A DNA stretch of 64,000 nucleotides from JAMHWF01 sp035911095. Lineage in GTDB: Bacteria; Pseudomonadota; Gammaproteobacteria; Burkholderiales; Burkholderiaceae_C. A program made the position numbers and the translations under genes. The notes beneath the pieces are model-generated. The model was not told where the DNA came from, did no database searches, and was given only the letters and a program-made list of their open reading frames with translations. The stretch lies in the NCBI GenBank assembly GCA_035911095.1, contig JAMHWF010000053.1:1-64000 (forward strand), written 5' to 3'. Below are positions 57,127 through 64,000 of this stretch, in pieces (the first letter of the stretch is position 1; each line of letters starts with the position of its first letter).

Positions 57127-60100
57127 GCCGGCGCGCACGCACGATCTGCTCGCCGGCGATGGTGCTGGCTGCCGCCGCAGCGATCGCAGCCGCTTTCCCC
57201 ATCGCTGCGCCTGCGGCAGCGCAAACGGCGGCGCCAGCGGCACAGACCGGCACCGACGCCCCGCTGCGACACGAACTGCTCGACGATTTCCGCGACCCAT
57301 CGGCCTGGGAAGCCTCGGCCTCCGACCAGGTCAAAGCCGCCCTGCGCCGCGACGCGAGCGACGGCAGCCTGTGCCTGGACTACGACTTCGCCGGCGTCTC
57401 GGGCTATGCGGTGATGCAGCGCGACCTGCCGCTGGACTGGCCCGGGCGCTTCGACCTGCAACTGCGCGTCAAGGGCACGGGCGGGGCCAACGACGTCCAG
57501 CTGAAGTTCGTCGACGCCAGCGGCGACAACGTCTGGTGGGTCCCGCGGCCGAATCAGGCGCTGCCCGCCGCGCTCACCGACTGGACGCTGCGCCAACGGC
57601 ACCTCAGCTTCGCCTGGGGCCCGACCGCCGACCGGACGCTGCGACGCACTGCGAGCGTCGAGTTCGTCGTCGCCGCCGGCCGCGACGGCGGCAAGGGCTC
57701 GCTCTGCGTGGCCCGATTGGCGCTGGCCGAGCGCGTGCCCGACCCGCCGCACTGGCCCGAGCCGACCGTGCGCTCGCGCGGCGCGATGACCGACATCGAC
57801 TTCGGCCTGCGGCGCGAATTCAACGGCGTCGCGCTGCGCTGGCCGGCCACGGCCAGCGCCCGCGACAGGGGTCTCGACTACGAGCTGCTCGCCTCCGACG
57901 ACGGCCGCCATTGGCGCCGACTGCGCCGCGTCACCGGCAGTGACGGCGGGCTCGACGCGCTGTTCCTGCCCGACAGCGAGGCACGCCGGCTGCGCATCCG
58001 CGTCGATGCGCCGCCCTCTGAACGCCCGCGCACACGCGGCCCGGCAGCGCGGCCGCAGGTCGAACTGCGCGAGCCGTCGCAGTGGCCCGACTTCAACGCC
58101 GTGCTCGCCGAGCTCGCGCACGACGCACCCCCCGGCCAGCTGCCACGCGCCTTCCTCGGCGAGCAGAACTACTGGTCGCTCGTCGGCGTGGACGGCGGCG
58201 GCGAACGCTCGGCCCTGCTGTCGGAGGACGGCGCGATCGAGCTTGGCCGCGGCGGGTTCTCGATCGAGCCCGCGGTGCGCCTCGACGCGCAGGCAGGGGC
58301 CGAGGCCCAGACGGTGACCTGGAAAGCGGCAGCCGTGTCGCAGTCGCTGCCCGACGGCTACCTGCCGCTGCCTGCGGTGCACTGGCAGCACGAAGCCTTC
58401 ACGCTCGACATCGAGGCTGCCGCCGACGGCCCGCGCGACGCGCCGCAGGCGCTGGCGCGCTACACGCTGACCAACGTGGGCACCAAGCCGCGCCGCTTCA
58501 CGCTGCTGCTGGCGCTGCGGCCCTGGCAGGTCAACCCGCCGCAGCAGTTCCTCACCACGCCGGGCGGCGCGCGCCCGGTGCGCGAGCTCGTCTGGTCGGA
58601 CGGCGTGCTCGCGGTCGACGGCCGCCCCGCCCTGCGGCCCTCGCAGGCGCCGAGCGCGGTCAGTGGCCTGCCGTTCGACGGCGGTGCCTCGCTCGAAGCA
58701 CTCGCAGCCGCGCCCCCGCTCGGGCACCTCGCCGACCCCCAGGCCCACGCCTCGGCCCTGCTGCGCTTCGAGCTGACGCTGCAGCCGGGCGAGCGCCGCC
58801 GCATCGCCTGGACGGCGCCGCTGGCGGCCGGGGGCAGCGTGTCCGACACTGCCGACGTCGACCGCGTCGACGCGGCCTTTCTCCGCGCCGCCACGCGTTG
58901 GCGCGAGCGGCTGAACCGCGTCACCTTCAGCGTGCCGCACGACGCGCAGCCGCTGGCCGACAGCCTGCGCAGCGCGCTCGCGCAGATCCTGATCTCGCGC
59001 GACGGGCCGGCGCTGCGGCCGGGCACGCGCTCGTACGCGCGCACCTGGGTGCGCGACGGCGCGATGATGGCCGTGGCGCTGCTGCGGCTGGGCGAGGTCG
59101 ATGGCGCGCGCGAGTTCGTCGACTGGTATGCGCCGTTCGTCTTCGACTCGGGCAAGGTGCCCTGCTGCGTCGATGCACGCGGCGCGGACCCGGTGGCCGA
59201 GAACGACAGCCACGGCGAATACCTCTATGCGGTCGCCGAGGTCTGGCGCCACACCCGCGACCGGGCATTCCTGGAACACCACTGGCCGACGGTGCAGCGC
59301 GTCGTCGCCTACCAGGAGCAGTTGCGCCAGAGCGAACGCGGGCAGAAGAACCGCGAGCCTGGCCGTGAGGCGCTGTTCGGCCTGATGCCACCCTCGATCA
59401 GCCACGAGGGCTATTCGGACAAGCCGGCCTACGCCTACTGGGACAACTTCTGGGCGCTGCGCGGCTACAAGGACGCGGTCCAGATCGCCCGCGCGATCGG
59501 CTCGGTCGGCGCCGACGAGGCGGCCGCCCGCTGGGCGGGATGGGCCGACGAGTTCGAGCGCGAACTCGGCGCCTCGATTCCCGCCGCGATGCGCCACCAT
59601 GGCATCGCCTTCATCCCCGGCGCGGCCGACCGCGGCGACTTCGACGCCACCTCGACCACGATCGCCTTCGACCCGGTCGAGGCCACGCTCCCGGGGCCGG
59701 CCGTCGAGGCCACGTTCGAGCGCTACTGGCAGGCCGCGCTGGCCCGCAGCGAGGGCCGCCTCGCGTGGAAGGACTACACGCCCTACGAATGGCGCACCGT
59801 GGGCACGCTGGCGCGCCTGGGCGCGGCCGGGCGCGCGCACGCGATGCTCGACTACTTCATGCGCGACCGGCGGCCCAGCGCCTGGAACCAGTGGGCCGAG
59901 GTCGTGCGCCCGGGCTATCGCGAGCGCGGCTTCATCGGCGACCTGCCGCACGCCTGGGTCGCCTCGGACTTCATCCGCTCGGCGCTCGACCTCTTCGCGT
60001 ACGTGCGCGAAGCCGACGCCAGCATCGTCGTCGGCGCCGGCTGGAAGCCCGAGTGGCTGGCCGAGGGGCTGGCGCTGAGCGGTCTGTCGACCGCCTACGG

Positions 60101-60311
60101 CCCCTTCGGCTACCGGCTCGAACCCGAGGCCGGCGGCTGGCGCTTCACACTCGCGAGTACCCTGCCCGGCGCGCAGGGCGGCGTGCACCTGCACTGGCCG
60201 GGCAGCGGCCCGCTGCCGCGGGCGACGCTGGACGGCCGCGAGCTGGCCTGGGCCGGGCGGCGCCTGGCGCTGCCCGCCACGCCGCTGACCCTGCACCTGG
60301 CGGGGCCCTGA
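57123..60311 (+). CDS. Unassigned 1062-residue exported (alpha/alpha)6-type carbohydrate-active protein
   Basis: The signal peptide (about 1-34, ending PAAAQ) puts it in the periplasm. The N-terminal part (45-210) looks like a carbohydrate-binding jelly-roll (LLDDFRDPSAWEASASDQVKAALRRDASDGSLCLDYDFAGVSGYAVMQRDL), followed by a second beta domain (225-300) of the F5/8-type. The C-terminal half (about 610-1000) has a helical toroid pattern with SYARTWVRDGAMMAVALLRLGE, PVAENDSHGEYLYAVAEVWRHTRD, PAYAYWDNFWALRGYKDA and WNQWAEVVRPGYRERGFIGDLPHAWVASDF. The Asp/Glu in WVRDG and END are candidate catalytic acids, as in GH15/GH37/GH63-like enzymes. I cannot place it in a named GH family. Translationally coupled to the transporter, so likely a periplasmic glucan-processing step. 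Confidence 0.65.
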   Translation: MSRRARTICSPAMVLAAAAAIAAAFPIAAPAAAQTAAPAAQTGTDAPLRHELLDDFRDPSAWEASASDQVKAALRRDASDGSLCLDYDFAGVSGYAVMQRDLPLDWPGRFDLQLRVKGTGGANDVQLKFVDASGDNVWWVPRPNQALPAALTDWTLRQRHLSFAWGPTADRTLRRTASVEFVVAAGRDGGKGSLCVARLALAERVPDPPHWPEPTVRSRGAMTDIDFGLRREFNGVALRWPATASARDRGLDYELLASDDGRHWRRLRRVTGSDGGLDALFLPDSEARRLRIRVDAPPSERPRTRGPAARPQVELREPSQWPDFNAVLAELAHDAPPGQLPRAFLGEQNYWSLVGVDGGGERSALLSEDGAIELGRGGFSIEPAVRLDAQAGAEAQTVTWKAAAVSQSLPDGYLPLPAVHWQHEAFTLDIEAAADGPRDAPQALARYTLTNVGTKPRRFTLLLALRPWQVNPPQQFLTTPGGARPVRELVWSDGVLAVDGRPALRPSQAPSAVSGLPFDGGASLEALAAAPPLGHLADPQAHASALLRFELTLQPGERRRIAWTAPLAAGGSVSDTADVDRVDAAFLRAATRWRERLNRVTFSVPHDAQPLADSLRSALAQILISRDGPALRPGTRSYARTWVRDGAMMAVALLRLGEVDGAREFVDWYAPFVFDSGKVPCCVDARGADPVAENDSHGEYLYAVAEVWRHTRDRAFLEHHWPTVQRVVAYQEQLRQSERGQKNREPGREALFGLMPPSISHEGYSDKPAYAYWDNFWALRGYKDAVQIARAIGSVGADEAAARWAGWADEFERELGASIPAAMRHHGIAFIPGAADRGDFDATSTTIAFDPVEATLPGPAVEATFERYWQAALARSEGRLAWKDYTPYEWRTVGTLARLGAAGRAHAMLDYFMRDRRPSAWNQWAEVVRPGYRERGFIGDLPHAWVASDFIRSALDLFAYVREADASIVVGAGWKPEWLAEGLALSGLSTAYGPFGYRLEPEAGGWRFTLASTLPGAQGGVHLHWPGSGPLPRATLDGRELAWAGRRLALPATPLTLHLAGP

Positions 60312-60382
60312 GGCCGGCGGCCGCCGGGACGGCGCGGGCGGCACGGAGAACGACAACGCATAACGGGAACAGGCGCGAACAG

Positions 60383-61480
<1,098 letters not shown>

Positions 61481-61535
61481 TCCCGCGAACCCCGGCGAAC
61501 GTCCGCGAACGCCGCGAACCCCCTGGGAGCGTCCC

Positions 61536-64000
61536 ATGAACGCACACCTGCCCTCGTCGATCGTCCTGCGCAACGCGGCCGGCCTGTCGGTCGAACTCAC
61601 CCGGCACGGCGCGCTGCGGCAGTTGCAGTTCGGCACGCTGATGCTGAACCTGTTCCCCGGCAGCGAGGCCGAGGGCGGGCCCGCGAACCTCTGGCTGCGC
61701 CTGCGTGCCACCGATGGTGGCTGGTCGTTCGTGCCGCTGCTAGGCGCGCGCTCGCCATTGCGTGGCGCCGCCGCCGATGGCCGCTACGAAGCCACCGGCC
61801 GCTGGCAAGGACTCAAGCTGCGGCTGACCCTGCAACTGGCCGACGAGGCCGCCGCGTGGTTCTGGCACCTGCAGGTGCGCAACAACAGCGGCGAGACGCA
61901 GACGATCGACCTCGTGCACGCCCAGGACTTGGGCCTTGCCGCGCGCGGCGCGATCCGCATGAACGAGTACTACGTCAGCCAGTACGTCGACCTGACCCCG
62001 CTGGAACACGCGCGCCACGGCTGGATGGTCGCCGCGCGCCAGAACCAGGCGCAGTCGGGCGGCACGCACCCCTGGGCGCTGGTCGGCTCGCTCGGCCGCG
62101 GCATCGGCTTCGCGACCGACGCGCTGCAACTGCTCGGCACCGGCGCGCGCGCCGGCCTGGCGCCGACCGGCCTGGTGCAGGGCCTGCCGTCACGGCGCCT
62201 GCAGCACGAGCATGCGATGGCGGCGATCCAGGAGGCGCCGCGCAGCCTCGCGCCGGGGTCGGAGGCCGACTTCGGCTTCTTCGGCGTCGTGGTCGCCGAC
62301 CACCCCGAGGCGACGTCGGTGTCGGACCTGGCACGTGTCGACGCGCTGCTCGCGTTGGCCGCCCCCCCCCGGCCCGGGCCCGCCGGTCCGGCCGCAGGCG
62401 CGGCCAAGTCGATCGACGGGGCCGCCGGCGGCAGGGTGGCGAGCCAGGCCGCTGACGAACACGCGCCTTCGCTCTTCGATCGCAGCGAGCTGCTGGTGGC
62501 CGACGACCTGACAGAGGCCGACATCGAGGCGCTGCTCCCCGGCCCGCGCCGCCATGAAGAGCGCGAGGACGGCGCGCTGCTGTCGTTCTTTCGCGGCGAG
62601 GCAGCGCACGTCGTGCTGCGCGAGAAGGAGCTGCGCGTGCATCGGCCACACGGCCACATCCTGCGCAGCGGCGGGCACCTGGTGCCTGACGAGGCCTCGC
62701 TCACGTCGACGGCGTGGATGGCCGGCGTCTTCCATTCGATGCTGACCGAAGGGCACGTCAGCATCAACCGCTTCCTGTCCACCGACCGCGGCTGGCTCGG
62801 CCAATACCGCGCGCGGGGCCTGCGCCTCTTCGTGCGGCGGGGCGGCGGGGCCTGGCAGCAGCTCGGCGTGCCCTCGGCCTTCGAGATCGAGCCCGACGGC
62901 TGCCGCTGGCTGTATCGCGACGCCGCGGGCCTGCTGGAAGTCCGCGCGAGCACGTCCGCCGGCGAGCATGCGATGGACCTGAGGCTGCGCGTGCTCGAAG
63001 GCGACGCGGTGGACCTGCTGGCGACGCTGCACGTCGCGCTCGGCGGGGACGACGGCGACGACCGGGGCGCGCCGCTGCCGGCGCTACGCGTGGACGCCAA
63101 CGGCGCTGGCGGACCCGAGCGCGACGGCGCGGGCGTCTTCATCGGCGTGCCCCCTGGCGGCGACCTCTCGGCGCGCTTTCCCGAGGGCGGCTTCCACGTC
63201 GCTGCGGCGCCGTCGACCCGCTTCGACCGCCTCGGCGGCGACGAGCTGCTCTACGCCGACGGGCGCTCGCGCGGCGAGCCTTACGTCTGCCTCGGCACGG
63301 ACGCGACGCGGGCATTCGGGCTGCGCATCACCGGCCACCTGATCGGCACGCCGGCCAGCAGCGAGACCAGCGCACTCGCGTTGCCGCGCTGGCAGGCCCC
63401 GGACGACAGCGCGGCGGCAGCGGCAACTGCGAGCCTGGCCGAAATCCTGCCCTGGTACCTGCACAACGCCCTGGTGCACTACCTCGCGCCGCGCGGGCTG
63501 GAGCAGTACTCGGGCGGCGGCTGGGGCACGCGCGACGTGTGCCAGGGCCCGCTCGAAGCCCTGCTCGCGCTCGACCAGCCGGCGCCGGTGCGCGACCTGC
63601 TGCTGCGCGTCTACGCGATGCAGGACGCGACGGGCGACTGGCCGCAGTGGTTCATGTTCTTCGAGCGCGAGCGGCACATCCGCGCCGGCGACTCGCACGG
63701 CGACATCGTCTTCTGGCCGGTGCTGGGCCTGGCGCGCTACCTGCTCGCCAGCGGCGACGCCGCGGTCCTCGACCAGCCGCTGCCGTACTACGCCGCGAAC
63801 GCCGCGCAGGCCGAGGTCGGCACCGTGTGGCAGCACGTCGAGCGCGCGCTGGCCGTGATCGCGGTGCGGCGCGTCGCCGGCACGCACCTGGCCGCCTACG
63901 GCCACGGCGACTGGAACGACTCGCTGCAACCCGCCGACCCGGCGCTGCGCGAGCACCTGTGCAGCGCCTGGACCGTGACGCTGCACCACCAGACCTTGCG
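61536..64000 (+). CDS. GH94 1,2-beta-oligoglucan phosphorylase, cut by window end
   Basis: The frame is open from the ATG at 61536 to the last base (821 codons visible); the family is about 1100 residues long. No signal peptide, so cytoplasmic. The C-terminal portion carries the GH94 pattern: GLEQYSGGGWGTRDVCQGPLEALLAL, GDWPQWFMFFERERHIRAGDSHGDIVFWPVLGLARYLL and YGHGDWNDSLQPADP, which fits 1,2-beta-oligoglucan phosphorylase (SOGP) better than cellobiose phosphorylase. It would release alpha-glucose 1-phosphate from imported sophoro-oligosaccharides. An insert of about 40 residues (near 270-315) includes a run of nine C (62362-62370) that stays in frame here. Confidence 0.82.
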   Translation, partial: MNAHLPSSIVLRNAAGLSVELTRHGALRQLQFGTLMLNLFPGSEAEGGPANLWLRLRATDGGWSFVPLLGARSPLRGAAADGRYEATGRWQGLKLRLTLQLADEAAAWFWHLQVRNNSGETQTIDLVHAQDLGLAARGAIRMNEYYVSQYVDLTPLEHARHGWMVAARQNQAQSGGTHPWALVGSLGRGIGFATDALQLLGTGARAGLAPTGLVQGLPSRRLQHEHAMAAIQEAPRSLAPGSEADFGFFGVVVADHPEATSVSDLARVDALLALAAPPRPGPAGPAAGAAKSIDGAAGGRVASQAADEHAPSLFDRSELLVADDLTEADIEALLPGPRRHEEREDGALLSFFRGEAAHVVLREKELRVHRPHGHILRSGGHLVPDEASLTSTAWMAGVFHSMLTEGHVSINRFLSTDRGWLGQYRARGLRLFVRRGGGAWQQLGVPSAFEIEPDGCRWLYRDAAGLLEVRASTSAGEHAMDLRLRVLEGDAVDLLATLHVALGGDDGDDRGAPLPALRVDANGAGGPERDGAGVFIGVPPGGDLSARFPEGGFHVAAAPSTRFDRLGGDELLYADGRSRGEPYVCLGTDATRAFGLRITGHLIGTPASSETSALALPRWQAPDDSAAAAATASLAEILPWYLHNALVHYLAPRGLEQYSGGGWGTRDVCQGPLEALLALDQPAPVRDLLLRVYAMQDATGDWPQWFMFFERERHIRAGDSHGDIVFWPVLGLARYLLASGDAAVLDQPLPYYAANAAQAEVGTVWQHVERALAVIAVRRVAGTHLAAYGHGDWNDSLQPADPALREHLCSAWTVTLHHQTL

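Noticed and set aside
57087..60356. Open frame of about 1089 codons on the minus strand opposite the 1062-residue enzyme
   Set aside because: Composition is Arg/Gly/Ala/Gln-rich without domains. The plus-strand gene has a signal peptide, coupling to the permease and recognisable motifs.

Overview
The window looks like a chromosomal stretch from a high-GC betaproteobacterium, most likely Burkholderiales of the Rubrivivax/Leptothrix/Ideonella kind. This is inferred from strong G/C third-position bias, the dense ATGA-coupled operons, and the gene mix. No rRNA, tRNA or CRISPR array was recognised.

Layout. (1) 1-547: 3' part of an IS5-type transposase, cut by the window edge. (2) 782-18327: a type III secretion (T3SS) locus in two divergent operons. 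The minus-strand operon is sctO-P-Q-R-S-T-U-V. The plus-strand operon is sctD, YscE-like, sctF, YscG-like, sctI-J-K-L-N, followed by a 1058-residue modular protein with the layout of a polymorphic effector/toxin and a small gene that may encode its immunity protein. The 717-bp divergent promoter region carries seven GATCT repeats, and a perfect 14-bp hairpin sits just before the needle gene sctF. Secretin (SctC), gatekeeper (SctW) and translocator genes are not in the window. (3) 18494-22995: PepSY protein with a small partner, a lone receiver-domain protein, azoR with a divergent LysR regulator, and a YitT-family gene remnant. (4) 23006-33567: tctA and tctB of a tripartite tricarboxylate transporter, both on the minus strand but separated by a plus-strand guanidine operon. 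That operon has a guanidine-I (ykkC) riboswitch, an ABC transporter, two DUF1989 proteins (carboxyguanidine deiminase type) and a biotin-dependent guanidine/urea carboxylase. No allophanate hydrolase gene is present here. (5) 33774-43431: a full methylamine dehydrogenase cluster, mauF-B-E-D-A-C-J-G-M-N with divergent mauR; mauD carries a 1-base frameshift. (6) 43788-50755: monomeric isocitrate dehydrogenase, a diguanylate cyclase, a NarL-type two-component pair and a DUF3047 protein. (7) 50789-64000: a carbohydrate locus that fits beta-1,2-glucan use: GH1 beta-glucosidase, Tat-exported GH144-type glucanase, a complete sugar ABC importer, an unassigned 1062-residue periplasmic enzyme and, cut by the window end, a GH94 1,2-beta-oligoglucan phosphorylase.

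How the parts work together. The guanidine and methylamine loci both release ammonia from unusual small nitrogen compounds. The glucan locus reads as a pathway: periplasmic depolymerisation, ABC import of sophoro-oligosaccharides, then cytoplasmic phosphorolysis and hydrolysis. The most unusual element is the T3SS operon ending in a modular protein whose C-terminal third drops clearly in GC content and is followed by a small gene, the arrangement of a swappable toxin/immunity cassette tied to a T3SS.
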